From contig JACTUB010000012.1 in assembly GCA_015660885.1 (NCBI GenBank), positions 24,514-88,513 of the forward strand: a stretch of 64,000 nucleotides of DNA, in the 5' to 3' direction. Positions 1 to 8,533 of the stretch are shown in pieces. Position numbers and translations under genes: made by a program. This DNA comes from Methanoregulaceae archaeon (GTDB lineage Archaea > Halobacteriota > Methanomicrobia > Methanomicrobiales > Methanospirillaceae). Every line of letters starts with the position of its first letter. Position 1 is the stretch's first letter. The notes beneath the pieces were generated by a model. That model was not told the DNA's origin, ran no database searches, and saw only the letters and a list, made by a program, of their open reading frames with translations.

Positions 1-2
1 CC

Positions 3-431
3 GATGCGATGCTGTTGCTTCTTGAACGGAAACACGTAGTCGCAGAAGGTGCCGGTGCTGTACCGCTCGCTACTCTCATGAACGGTTCCATCGATGTGCC
101 TTCAGGCAGCAATGTTGTTCTCGTCATCAGCGGGGGAAATGTTGAAAGTGCCCTGCTCTTCCGGGTCATCCGGCAATCGCTCGTCCGCCAGGGACGCATC
201 ATGCGTTTTTCAGTGTTGCTCGATGACCAGCCTGGCACACTTGCCCGGATTCTGACCTCGATCGCACACGAACGGGGCAATATTCTTCAAATCCATCACT
301 TACAAGGAGAAAGTGATATCCCCGTACTGATGGCGAGGGTGAACATTGAACTGGAGACACGAGGCTGGAACCATATCAAGGAGATTAAAAAAGTGCTGGC
401 GGTTGCCGGGTACGATATCCGGATGGAGTGA
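3..431 (+). CDS. ilvA: Threonine ammonia-lyase, C-terminal part (cut by window edge)
   Basis: The reading frame is open from base 3, so only the C-terminal 142 or so residues are present. The first part (LLERKHVVAEGAGAVPLA) matches the end of the PLP-dependent fold of serine/threonine dehydratases, whose glycine-rich stretch follows in VISGGNVE. The rest, from about residue 68 of the visible part (FSVLLDDQPGTLARIL), is an ACT-type regulatory domain. Family knowledge: these enzymes deaminate threonine to 2-oxobutyrate, the first step toward isoleucine, and the ACT domain usually binds an amino-acid effector. A catabolic or serine-preferring relative cannot be excluded because the catalytic N-terminus is outside the window. 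Confidence 0.85.
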   Translation, partial: DAMLLLLERKHVVAEGAGAVPLATLMNGSIDVPSGSNVVLVISGGNVESALLFRVIRQSLVRQGRIMRFSVLLDDQPGTLARILTSIAHERGNILQIHHLQGESDIPVLMARVNIELETRGWNHIKEIKKVLAVAGYDIRME

Positions 432-688
432 ATCCGGCACGGGAAATTAAGAGAACCTCGCTTTATACGTAACCCCCCATCGTCTTAATCCTGTTCTCCC
501 TTCAGATTTCATTTGATTCCCATAAAAAATTTCGGAACCCACTATTTTTTTCCGGATTTATTGTATTCTCACGGGAAAATTTGTTTATAATCCTGAAAAG
601 AAATTTTCAATAACCTGCGAAAATTTTATAATAATTTCTAATCATTGGGTAAGAATGAAAAAATCCAAAAAAACTTTTTGGGTACCTT

Positions 689-1357
689 TTATTTCAGTTC
701 GCCTATTCCCTTCCAATAGTCGTATTCGTGCTTCCAGAGATCTTTATTGAACGTTACAAGACGTTTGAAGTACTCTTTGCGTTCCGCATGAATTTTCTGC
801 TGTGCTGGATCCTTCCATTGCGTCCGGATTGCATCAGCCAGCTTCCTGCCTAGCGCCTTTGCCTGATTTTCCGCAGGCACTATTGCATTCGGATCAGCAC
901 CGAGAAGTACTGCCACTTTTCCAACCGTTGTCGCACCGAGATTACACATCGTTGCGTTCATATAGTCCGCAACCTCGTCTGCCATTGAACCCCCTGCGGT
1001 GGAGACTGCACAACCGTACTTTCCGGTAAATGACTGGCAATGAATCGAATCCGCCATCCTGTCGAGAAGGGTCTTGAGCTGGGCAGTAACCGAGTTGATA
1101 TAATTTGGCGAGCCCCAGACAATACCGTCAGAATCCAGCATCTTCTCCAGAATTACCGGATAATCGTCATCATGGATGCATTCACCCTTGGCGTAACACG
1201 TACCACACGCAGTACAGTATTTAATTTCCAGACTGCATATGTCCACAAATGTTACATCCGCACCTGTCTGCCGTGCTCCCTCAAGGACACTCATAACGAG
1301 CCGGCGTGTCTGACTTTTCTCCCTTCTCGGGCTTGCGCTGATGCCTATTATCTTCAT
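689..1357 (-). CDS. Iron-sulfur flavoprotein, NADPH-dependent FMN reductase fold
   Basis: A 222-residue flavodoxin-like protein. The N-terminus MKIIGISASPRREKSQTRRL is the FMN phosphate-binding loop of the FMN reductase family. Near residue 48 the motif CTACGTCYAKGEC (Cys-x2-Cys-x2-Cys-x5-Cys) is the compact cysteine cluster of archaeal iron-sulfur flavoproteins (Isf), which bind one [4Fe-4S] cluster beside FMN. The later segment GSPNYINSVTAQLKTLLDR is the usual flavin-contact region. I chose the ATG at 1357 because a GGAG ribosome-binding site lies about 8 bases before it; an upstream in-frame ATG at 1387 has none. In methanogens such proteins are two-electron/one-electron carriers, often linked to oxygen or peroxide defence. 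The exact partner is unknown. It is transcribed alone. Confidence 0.85.
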   Translation of the reverse strand: MKIIGISASPRREKSQTRRLVMSVLEGARQTGADVTFVDICSLEIKYCTACGTCYAKGECIHDDDYPVILEKMLDSDGIVWGSPNYINSVTAQLKTLLDRMADSIHCQSFTGKYGCAVSTAGGSMADEVADYMNATMCNLGATTVGKVAVLLGADPNAIVPAENQAKALGRKLADAIRTQWKDPAQQKIHAERKEYFKRLVTFNKDLWKHEYDYWKGIGELK

Positions 1358-1580
1358 CAATAATTCTCCATGTAGTGATTTCATCATTGGAATATAAAGA
1401 TGTGCACGACGAGAAAGTCATTCCTTCCAATGCCGTAATGGAACGTAGAGAATGAAAAATTTGTTTGAGATAAGAAAAAGCTGTAATTTTTTTTATTGTC
1501 TAGTACTATAGCGGGAAATAGGAACCTGCGAATTGGGATAACCTATGACTGATTATGAGTGAACTATAAGAAGGAAGGAA

Positions 1581-1970
1581 TTACCATATCTCAAAAAACC
1601 GGCTGGAGACGATGGTTGATGGTATCTTTGCGATCGAAATGACCCCCTTATACCGGGCATTAATCCTCCCGGACCTGCCGTATCCCGGGCTAAAACTATG
1701 TTTCCTGATATGATTTTCGATCTCATTCATCAGTTCTTTAGTTTTATTTTCTAATTCTTGCGAGATTCTGGCTGAGTCATCATCGCCAGTTCCATTTCAT
1801 CTGCGCGGTGACCCTCGTTTGCTCTGGATCAACTCCTCTTCCTCATTTGCAGTGTTTTCATACCGTTCTCCATGGATGTGGCCGGGGACTATCCCGAAGT
1901 CCTGATCGCCATCCTGCTTTTCCCCATCAATATTCTGATTATCGAGCTTATCTTCACGTACCAGGTGCAT
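1581..1970 (-). pseudogene. Possible broken small gene, one in-frame TGA
   Basis: The minus strand is open for about 130 codons except for a single TGA at 1797-1799. The first part starts with ATG at 1970, encodes 57 hydrophilic residues (MHLVREDKLDNQNIDGEKQD...) and stops at the TGA. The same frame then continues for 71 codons (...DDDSARISQELENKTKEL...) to a TAA at 1581. Composition on both sides of the stop is charged and protein-like, but I recognise no family and see no ribosome-binding site. It could be a decayed gene, two small genes, or chance. The rest of 1358-2115 holds nothing I can name; the plus-strand frames there (1808-2011, 1872-2147) look like antisense artefacts. Confidence 0.3.
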
Positions 1971-2115
1971 TATATTTCAAAATACGAACACCTGTGCGAT
2001 CCCGGGGCTGACAAGAACTTCCTGCAATTATATCTTGTTCGATCCATGATGACCCCGAAACCCCATGCCCATAAAATCCATTATACCCTGCGCCCCATAG
2101 GTATAGGATTTCATC

Positions 2116-3408
2116 ATGCGCATTCCCATACAATCAGTCACACCTGAGAGCGGCCATGCAGAAGTCTGCGGCTGGGTCCACGAGGTGCGGGATCTTGGAG
2201 GTCTTGCCTTCTTTTTGATCCGCGACCGGACAGGTATCATCCAGGTAACCCTCCCAAAAAAGAGAACTTCAGAAGCGGTACTGACTGCTGCAAAGCAGGT
2301 ATCCCGCGAATCGGTCGTCCGGGTCGCAGGTATGGTCAAAGCTATTGACAAGGCACCAGGCGGGCGCGAGCTCGTACCTGATGTATTCGAGATCATCAGT
2401 ATGGCAGACAGCCCCCTCCCTCTTGATGTTGTAGAGAAGGTTCCCGCTGATCTGGATACGCGGCTTGATGCCCGGTTCCTCGACGCCCGAAGACCAAGGG
2501 TTGCCGCTGTTTTCCAGATTCGTAGCGCTGCTATGCATGTCATCAACCAGTACCTGCATCATGAAGGATTCATCAATATCACCACCCCCAAGATCGTTGC
2601 TGCAGCAACCGAAGGCGGCACTGATCTGTTCCCGATTGCATATTTTAACAAGGAGGCGTTTCTCAACCAGAGCCCGCAGCTCTACAAGCAGATGATGATG
2701 GCAGCCGGATTTGAGAAAGTCTATGAGATCGGGCCAATTTTCCGGGCGGAGGAGCATAACACGACCAAACATCTGAATGAGGCTACGTCGATCGATATCG
2801 AAGTCTCCTATGCTGATCATCATGAGGTAATGCGAATCCTTGAAGAGCTGATAGTTAAAACCTACGAATACGTCAATACGACATGCAGCGATCAGCTCTC
2901 CAGCCTCGAGATCTCCGATTTTGTCGTCCCAAAACCGCCGTTCCCCCGTCTTCCATACTGTGAAGCAATCGAGATCGCAAAGAAGAGGATCGAAGACCCG
3001 ATCGAGTACGGCGATGATATCAGTCCTGCTGCGGAGAGAGCGCTCGGATCGGAGATGGGCGGGCACTACTTCATCGTTAACTGGCCCAGCGAGATCCGTC
3101 CCTATTATGCCATGCCATATGAGAACGACCCCTCCATCTGTAAGGCATTTGATCTCATGCACCCGAGAATGGAGCTCTCGAGCGGTGCCCAGCGCGTCCA
3201 CCAGCATGATCTTCTCGTCCAGCAGATACGGAAAAAAGGCCTGAACCCTGAAAGTTTCGAATTCTACCTTCGCCCGTTCCGGTTCGGCATGCCACCCCAT
3301 GCAGGCTGGGGATTGGGGGCCGATCGGCTGGTTATGACGATGGTCGGGTTGGCAAACGTGCGCGAGGCAGTACTATTCCCGCGTGACATGCACCGGCTGG
3401 TTCCCTGA
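2116..3408 (+). CDS. aspS: Aspartyl-tRNA synthetase, probably non-discriminating (Asp/Asn)
   Basis: A 430-residue class IIb synthetase of the archaeal type: an N-terminal OB-fold anticodon-binding domain (about residues 1-105), then the catalytic core. Class II motif 2 is visible as [21 protein letters not shown] (given in part) near residue 210, and motif 3 as [15 protein letters not shown] near the C-terminus. In the OB fold the residue after GWV is His (H22), and the later position before GGREL is Pro (P81). In the literature on archaeal AspRS, Trp and Lys at these two places mark tRNA-Asp-specific enzymes, while His and Pro mark enzymes that also charge tRNA-Asn. I infer that asparaginyl-tRNA is made by transamidation here. 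It stands alone with a short downstream gap to the MetE-like gene. Confidence 0.96.
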   Translation: MRIPIQSVTPESGHAEVCGWVHEVRDLGGLAFFLIRDRTGIIQVTLPKKRTSEAVLTAAKQVSRESVVRVAGMVKAIDKAPGGRELVPDVFEIISMADSPLPLDVVEKVPADLDTRLDARFLDARRPRVAAVFQIRSAAMHVINQYLHHEGFINITTPKIVAAATEGGTDLFPIAYFNKEAFLNQSPQLYKQMMMAAGFEKVYEIGPIFRAEEHNTTKHLNEATSIDIEVSYADHHEVMRILEELIVKTYEYVNTTCSDQLSSLEISDFVVPKPPFPRLPYCEAIEIAKKRIEDPIEYGDDISPAAERALGSEMGGHYFIVNWPSEIRPYYAMPYENDPSICKAFDLMHPRMELSSGAQRVHQHDLLVQQIRKKGLNPESFEFYLRPFRFGMPPHAGWGLGADRLVMTMVGLANVREAVLFPRDMHRLVP

Positions 3409-3468
3409 CCACATACTTTTTTATCGCCGCGGTTGATTCGGTTGTACGATTAATTATCCGGATATCAT

Positions 3469-4374
3469 ATGGTAAAGGAGTATTTTATCAACAAAGTGCT
3501 GGCGACCACCGTGGTCGGAAGTTACCCTGTGGTGAAAGGGGGTAGCCTGAGAAATCTTTTTGATCCACTTCATACCGCGGTTGAGACAGCAGTCGCCGAA
3601 CAGATCAAAGCAGGTATCGACATCATATCGGACGGTCAGGTCCGTGGTGATATGATCCAAGTATTCGCCTCAAAACTTCCCGGCGTAAAAGGACAGGAAG
3701 TCATCGGTCAAATACAGCCTGCATCCGGACCAATAACTGTTGGAGATACAAAATATGCACTCACAAAAGCCCCAAAAGTGAAAGGGATAATCACCGGTCC
3801 CACCACGCTTGCTCATGGTCTTCACATCGATACTCCGATGTACCGCAACAAGGAGGAACTTGCACTGGAACTTGCCGCAGCACTCATTCCTGAAGCAAAA
3901 GCACTGGAAGCTGCAGGGATTACCCTGTTGCAGATCGACGAACCGATGTTCTCCACAGGAATGGCCGATCTCGACATCGGAAAACAAGCGATTGGACTCA
4001 TCACGACAGCTCTGCATATTCCCATCTGTATGCATGTCTGCGGAAATTTAGGGAATGTCATTGACGAAATCCTGAAGTTCAACGTGAATGTGCTGGACTT
4101 CGAGTTTGCGAACAACCCTGCTAACCTCGATCTGCTCAGCCGCCGTGATCTTACCGGGCGGATGATTGGGTATGGTTGTGTTGACTCCGCATCCGACACT
4201 GTGGAAAGTGTCGCAGAGATCAGGAAGCGAATTGAGAAGGGAATCGAAATATTCGACCCAAAGATTATGCTGCTCGATCCAGACTGCGGTATGCGGATGC
4301 GGTCTCACGAGGTTGCCTACCGCAAATTAAAAAATCTGGCGGATGCTGCAAAGGAAGTACGGCTGGCATTGTGA
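3469..4374 (+). CDS. MetE-like cobalamin-independent methionine synthase core (archaeal)
   Basis: A 301-residue protein matching the C-terminal catalytic domain of MetE, without the N-terminal half of bacterial MetE. It opens with TTVVGSYPVV and later shows the zinc-ligand segments HVCGN (His-x-Cys), an acidic residue in LDFEFANNP, and LDPDCGMRMRS (last Cys), the order typical of the family. Methanogen homologues of this size transfer a methyl group to homocysteine to give methionine, using a methylated corrinoid protein rather than methyltetrahydrofolate as donor; that donor is inferred here. It lies 60 bases after aspS in the same direction and converges with the RecA-like gene downstream. 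Confidence 0.88.
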   Translation: MVKEYFINKVLATTVVGSYPVVKGGSLRNLFDPLHTAVETAVAEQIKAGIDIISDGQVRGDMIQVFASKLPGVKGQEVIGQIQPASGPITVGDTKYALTKAPKVKGIITGPTTLAHGLHIDTPMYRNKEELALELAAALIPEAKALEAAGITLLQIDEPMFSTGMADLDIGKQAIGLITTALHIPICMHVCGNLGNVIDEILKFNVNVLDFEFANNPANLDLLSRRDLTGRMIGYGCVDSASDTVESVAEIRKRIEKGIEIFDPKIMLLDPDCGMRMRSHEVAYRKLKNLADAAKEVRLAL

Positions 4375-4407
4375 TCTTTCAAAGTCCGAAAAAAGGTAAA
4401 AAATTTA

Positions 4408-5031
4408 TTATACAACCCTTGATGTGGTCGATGCTTCGATGCCATTTTCCGTGATGATGAATGGCAGAAGTCGCCGCGGGGACGCCGCATCCTTCATTTT
4501 GTGCACTGCAAGCGTACGTTCGATCTCGGCCTGGTGAACCTCTGTATTAAACTCGATGACAATGTCAGCCGCCCTCATAACTCTGGTCATCTCTACGGGC
4601 GCATGGATACCGGTGTAAACAACGAACACAATATTTGAACGACGTTTTTTCATTTCCTCGCGGGCAAGTCGTAAAAATTTCAAGGCTTCCTCAATCCCGT
4701 ACTTGATAATGATAGTCGAGAGTGAGTCAACAACAATTCGGCCCCCTGCCATCTGGGTCATATACATTTCGGGGTGAAGTTCAGAGGCGTCAATCATTCC
4801 TGTCTCGACATCTCCATCATTCATCAGATAAGTACCCTCTTCACCCTCCACCTTCCAGAACTGCTTCGCCGCAAGGTCTACACCTGCAATTGGTGTGCCG
4901 TAGATCATGATAATGGTCCCTTCGGGAAATCCACCATCAAGCAGGAGGTTAAGACCTACGATACCCGTAGACCGTTTTTTTTGTCTTCCGGTGTCCGGAA
5001 TGTCCAAGATATGACTTTTTGTGTCTGCCAA
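4408..5031 (-). CDS. RecA/KaiC-fold protein with degenerate P-loop
   Basis: A 207-residue protein of the RadA/KaiC/RAD55 group. STGIVGLNLLLDGGFPEGTIIMIYG is the classic lead-in to a Walker A loop (shown here in pieces: GLNLLLDGGFPEG, then IIMIYG), but the loop itself reads GTPIAGVDLAAKQF where a GKT/GKS would be expected, so the catalytic lysine is missing. The Walker B strand is RIVVDSLSTII, with the Asp kept. It therefore probably binds nucleotide weakly or not at all. The chosen start is a TTG; a second TTG eight codons later is possible. An AT-rich TATA-like stretch lies just upstream (about 5040-5052). It is followed by an unrelated ligase gene on the same strand upstream. Function unknown. 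Confidence 0.75.
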   Translation of the reverse strand: MADTKSHILDIPDTGRQKKRSTGIVGLNLLLDGGFPEGTIIMIYGTPIAGVDLAAKQFWKVEGEEGTYLMNDGDVETGMIDASELHPEMYMTQMAGGRIVVDSLSTIIIKYGIEEALKFLRLAREEMKKRRSNIVFVVYTGIHAPVEMTRVMRAADIVIEFNTEVHQAEIERTLAVHKMKDAASPRRLLPFIITENGIEASTTSRVV

Positions 5032-5109
5032 AATGCTTCAGGCATATATTTTTTTAACTCTTTAAAAGGTTTGTGTGACCCTAAGAATGTTTTCTGAAAG
5101 ATATCTACG

Positions 5110-5139
5110 TTTTTTTATTGTACTATTTTTTTATTGTAC
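5110..5139. repeat. 14-base direct repeat at the end of the acyl-CoA ligase gene
   Basis: TTTTTTTATTGTAC occurs twice, at 5110-5123 and 5126-5139, separated by TA. The right copy contains the stop codon of the ligase gene on the minus strand, so the last codons and stop have been duplicated. On the transcript side this is A-rich, not U-rich, so it is unlikely to be a terminator. Confidence 0.6.
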
Positions 5140-6678
5140 CAGGGATGAACCTACGAATGATTCCCGCAGGGTCATGCGCAGCAACTTCCATCCGTGGACC
5201 CGGGGAAGCGAATCGACGATCATCAGGATATGTGGGATTTTGTAGCCCGCAAGGTGATCGCGACAGTAGGATTCAAGCTCTGATTTCGTGAGGGAACTGC
5301 CCGGTTTGAGCACGACCGCTGCTACCGGAACCTCGCCTTTACGCTCGTCAGGTATACCAAAGACGGCGACATCAGCGATAACCGGGTGCTGGATAATCAC
5401 GTTCTCAACTTCAGTCGGATAGATCTTCCAGCCTGACATGATGATCATGTCTTTTTTGCGATCCGTGATGTAGAGGATGCCCCCATCATCAAGATACCCG
5501 ATATCACCGGTTAGGAACCAGCCGTCATGCCGGAATACCGCTGCAGTCGCATCCGGCATATTCCAGTAACCTTTCGCAATTGATGGGCCACGGAGTGCAA
5601 TCTCGCCTCTCTCGCCGAACGCAAGTTCTTTTTCCGGATCGTCAGCATCAACGATCATCACCTCAGTATAACCAACTGCAACACCGACGCTCTGATAGTT
5701 CATGGTCAGGTTCGGGTATTCCGGGAGTGTGGTGGTACCCGAACCAATTACTATCGTTTCCGATAACCCATACGAATTGGCAACGGGTATATGATAGCGG
5801 TGGTCAAATGCCTCCCAGACTATCGGCAGGAGCTGCCCCCCGCCGGATATAATTACCCGGGCACTCGCAAGCCGTTTCTCAGTTCCCGGTGGGGAATGAA
5901 CAAGTGAGTGGATCACTGGGGGCATGCCGGCAAGAACAGTTACCTTATACTGTTCGGTAAAACCGAGATACCTTTCGAGCTCAAAGCGCTCCATCATGAT
6001 GTACGTACCGCCAGCACGGAGTGTGGAAAGTCCCCACGAAAGCCCTACATGCCCCATCGGATAGATACCAAGATATACGTCATCCGGTCTCAGCCTGAGC
6101 GCCTCACGTTCGGCATCAAGCGCGGTCATCCAGTTGCCGTGGGTGAGCATTGCACCCTTGGGTTTTCCCGTTGTCCCTGCGGTGTACTGGATATGACATA
6201 TGTCGTCGGTTGTGCAATTGACTGATCGCATGGTTGCTGGTGCCGGGGAAAATGATTTCCAAGCAATCGATCCGTTACACGAACCATTGGTGCAGATGAT
6301 ATGTGAAAGTGTTGGGGCGTTACGGCGGATAGCGGTAACAATATTTGCTCCCTGACTATCCGTGATGATAGCAGAAGCGCCCGCATCATTGATCGCGTGC
6401 AGCAGCTCTTCGCCACGATAAACGATATTTGTAGGTACAGCTATCGCTCCGATACGCCAGATGGCAAAGTAGCTGATCAGATACTCGGGCGAGCTGTCCA
6501 GATAGATACAGACCCGGTCACCCTTTTTAATCCCGAGTTTCGACAGCCCAAGACCCACCCGGTTCATCTCATCCCGGAGTTTTCCGTAGCTGTACGTCTC
6601 GGTACGCGATGGGCAGATAAAGGCTGTTTTTGCTGCAGGAACGCTTTTTGCGTCAAGAAGGGTAGTGACGTTGGGCAT
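5131..6678 (-). CDS. Acyl-CoA ligase / AMP-forming synthetase
   Basis: A 515-residue ANL-superfamily enzyme that activates a carboxylic acid to an acyl-adenylate and then to a CoA thioester. The P-loop-like motif YTAGTTGKPKGAML lies near residue 167, the YGLSET motif near 305, WFLTGDIGYLDD near 400 and the hinge/DRKKDMI and GWKIYPTEVEN segments near 415-430. The full N- and C-terminal domains are present, at normal family length. ATG at 6678 fits the family N-terminus. Substrate cannot be read from sequence; medium- or long-chain fatty acid and aryl acid ligases look alike. It is slightly unexpected in a methanogen with ether lipids and may serve uptake of organic acids. No obvious partner genes flank it. 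Confidence 0.9.
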   Translation of the reverse strand: MPNVTTLLDAKSVPAAKTAFICPSRTETYSYGKLRDEMNRVGLGLSKLGIKKGDRVCIYLDSSPEYLISYFAIWRIGAIAVPTNIVYRGEELLHAINDAGASAIITDSQGANIVTAIRRNAPTLSHIICTNGSCNGSIAWKSFSPAPATMRSVNCTTDDICHIQYTAGTTGKPKGAMLTHGNWMTALDAEREALRLRPDDVYLGIYPMGHVGLSWGLSTLRAGGTYIMMERFELERYLGFTEQYKVTVLAGMPPVIHSLVHSPPGTEKRLASARVIISGGGQLLPIVWEAFDHRYHIPVANSYGLSETIVIGSGTTTLPEYPNLTMNYQSVGVAVGYTEVMIVDADDPEKELAFGERGEIALRGPSIAKGYWNMPDATAAVFRHDGWFLTGDIGYLDDGGILYITDRKKDMIIMSGWKIYPTEVENVIIQHPVIADVAVFGIPDERKGEVPVAAVVLKPGSSLTKSELESYCRDHLAGYKIPHILMIVDSLPRVHGWKLLRMTLRESFVGSSLVQ

Positions 6679-6823
6679 GGGACATCATGAGATCTGATGA
6701 AACAAATTTGACGTTGAGGTATATAGGTGTTCATTATTGTGACATTTTTTCGTTCGTTCAAGACTCTTTATCCAGGAGCAAACTATTTCTGTAACCTCTC
6801 CTGTATTATCTGTCCTGATATCT

Positions 6824-7084
6824 ATGGCGGATGAAAAGCAGAACATACAAGATACGCTGAAAGAAAGTCCCCGACAGCATGACCTCCACCGGCGCCCACT
6901 AAACCGGGAACAGGTCTCCCAGCCTGCAGAAAAGGCACAGGAATTAAAAGAAGTCGGTCTCGATGATAATGAGACGGAGCAGGACAGGAATTCGGCCCTA
7001 TCCCGGCAGCCCCGGGGAGGTAACCGGGGTAAACCGCCGAAACGGGTCATTGAGGAGTGGGCCAGCGATATCTACTGCGAGTAA
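6824..7084 (+). CDS. Small hydrophilic protein of unknown function
   Basis: An 86-residue frame starting with ATG at 6824, rich in charged residues and Gln, without a membrane segment, cysteine cluster or recognised fold. The C-terminus (RGGNRGKPPKRVIEEWASDIYCE) is the most protein-like part. No ribosome-binding site is visible, so it would be leaderless. The TTATCTG/ATATC stretches ahead are only weakly TATA-like. It diverges from the acyl-CoA ligase. I do not recognise it and it may be lineage-specific or spurious. Confidence 0.4.
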   Translation: MADEKQNIQDTLKESPRQHDLHRRPLNREQVSQPAEKAQELKEVGLDDNETEQDRNSALSRQPRGGNRGKPPKRVIEEWASDIYCE

Positions 7085-8072
7085 CCGGGCCGGGTCGGAC
7101 TGTAATGCAATGATACCCGGGAATTCCGGATCTTTTTTTGATTTTTTGCGCGGATAATTTCCAGAGATAATTCCCCAGGAAAATTCAAAAGGCGATTCGC
7201 TTTTTTTCCCAATAAAAAACCGGAGAATTAGGTGGTCGTGAAATCTCTCCCTCATTTCCGCACTCCCTAATTTTAGCGAGTTCAGGTCAATTTCAGAAAG
7301 AGTATTTGCGTGGAGTGAGGGTGCGAAAGAGTGTCAGACAATTTCTGAATCCGAACGTTTTTGAGGTTTCCGGGAGATGATCCCAGATACGCCCTTTACA
7401 GGCTCTTATTATCAATCCGGGCGAGGTATTTAGCTGAGTGAAAGGAATGCCCGTGCTCATAGAAAATACTGTTTAAATCTGAGTTTTTGACGGAATAACC
7501 TCATAAAATGGGATTAGATCCTGCAATTTAGCGGGCTTCCAATACCTCCCTTTTTTCATGGGGGGTCTAGCACGGTCAGAACGATTGCAGGCCGTTTTTC
7601 CGGATTATTTCTGGTAACCTTCCAATATTCCGGGCTCTGCGATCACCCGTTGTGACCGTGCTAGACCCCTTCCGGGCCCGCTATGGACTCCGGTTCAGTA
7701 AAAAGAAGCCCATACAACGCTCCGATTTTCGAAGTCCTCTAAAAACCGTTCTTTTGGCGATCGGACAATTTTATAGATCCCGAAAAAGGGGTTGATACTG
7801 AGAAGCCGGACAAGGCCAGACCAAGGGGCGTTTGTGGGCAGTATATGCTCCTCAAATTTTACCCTGTTTGGAAAACAGGGGCTGGATAGGGACATTAATT
7901 ATTCACGGTCTGTCATTTTTCGGCGGGATGTAAAAACGGGACACCGGAAGTGGGAGTTGTATGAAAATGCGTCACTGAGGGTTATGATTTGAGAGAGAAT
8001 TTGCATTTTTTTCTGTGTAATAAGAAAAAAACCTAAACGGGAGTTATAGCTGTTCTCTATGGGACGGGGAAC
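7085..8072. other. Gene-poor region
   Basis: Nearly 1 kb without a convincing gene. It contains the inverted repeat at 7562-7669 and A/T-rich runs. Two 66-codon frames on opposite strands (minus 7695-7895, plus 7792-7992) overlap each other and match nothing I know; I do not call them. The next recognisable sequence is the decayed permease gene at 8073. Confidence 0.5.
7562..7669. repeat. Long imperfect inverted repeat (hairpin or MITE-like)
   Basis: The 17 bases GGGGTCTAGCACGGTCA at 7562-7578 are perfectly complementary to 7653-7669. Pairing resumes after one mismatch for four more bases (AACG with CGTT). After a short bulge it continues inward (ATTGCAGGCC with GGGCTCTGCGAT, with wobble pairs). 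The whole element is 108 bases and would fold into one long stem. It sits beside a pseudogene and no host gene overlaps it. It could be a MITE-like element, remains of an insertion sequence end pair, or a structured RNA; I see no clear target duplication. Confidence 0.7.
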
Positions 8073-8533
8073 TGGAAGGCTGCCGTGCCTTTTGGGTGCG
8101 CCGCGATCTTCGGTGGACTTTTAGTGGGACATCTATTTCTTTATCAGATTCCTTACCGGCGTCATGTCTGATCTGGCTGGTATTGGCGGGGGCATCCTGC
8201 TCGTACACCGGTGTTCGTTATACTCCTCGGCTATCCCATGCACATCGCAGTCAGCACCTCTTCGGACTGTCTTATCTTCTCGCCCTGCAGGCAAAAGGGT
8301 GGGACGTGGCGGGCTTGCCGCCAAACACGATTGACTGCGGGGATCTCGTGACCTTTGCGATCTTCGCTGCAACCACCATCCTACTCGCACGATTCGGCAT
8401 GCGGTGCGCACACGACTGCTCCAGTCGGAATTTACAGATCGTGTTTGCCGGGATATTGATTCTGATTGGCGGAATAATGCTCGTAAGCGTGAAAAAAAGA
8501 GTTATTGGTATTCCGGCGGCTGCACCTGTTTAG
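8073..8533 (+). pseudogene. Decayed TauE/SafE (DUF81) permease gene
   Basis: Fragments of a TauE/SafE-family anion permease lie in order but in different frames. First WKAAVPFGCAAIFGGLLVG (frame of 8073, stop at 8169), then LAGIGGGILLV (frame of 8173), then PVFVILLGYPMHIAVSTSS (from 8208), then GDLVTFAIFAATTILLARFG and a last hydrophobic helix (frame of 8096, to 8533). GIGGGILLVP followed by the AVSTSS motif is the family's repeat signature. At least three frameshifts and the loss of the N-terminal half show it is dead. Its last codons overlap the 3' end of cdc48 on the other strand. The original role would have been export or uptake of sulfite or organosulfonates. Confidence 0.8.

Noticed and set aside
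1872..2147. 91-codon plus-strand frame with a hydrophobic stretch
   Set aside because: It is antisense to the charged minus-strand frame and runs into aspS; the hydrophobicity is explained by that.
2269..3300. 343-codon frame antisense to aspS
   Set aside because: It lies entirely inside aspS, whose motifs are unmistakable; the antisense frame has no recognisable domain.
7695..7992. Two overlapping 66-codon frames on opposite strands
   Set aside because: No family match, no ribosome-binding site, and mutual overlap make them unlikely genes.
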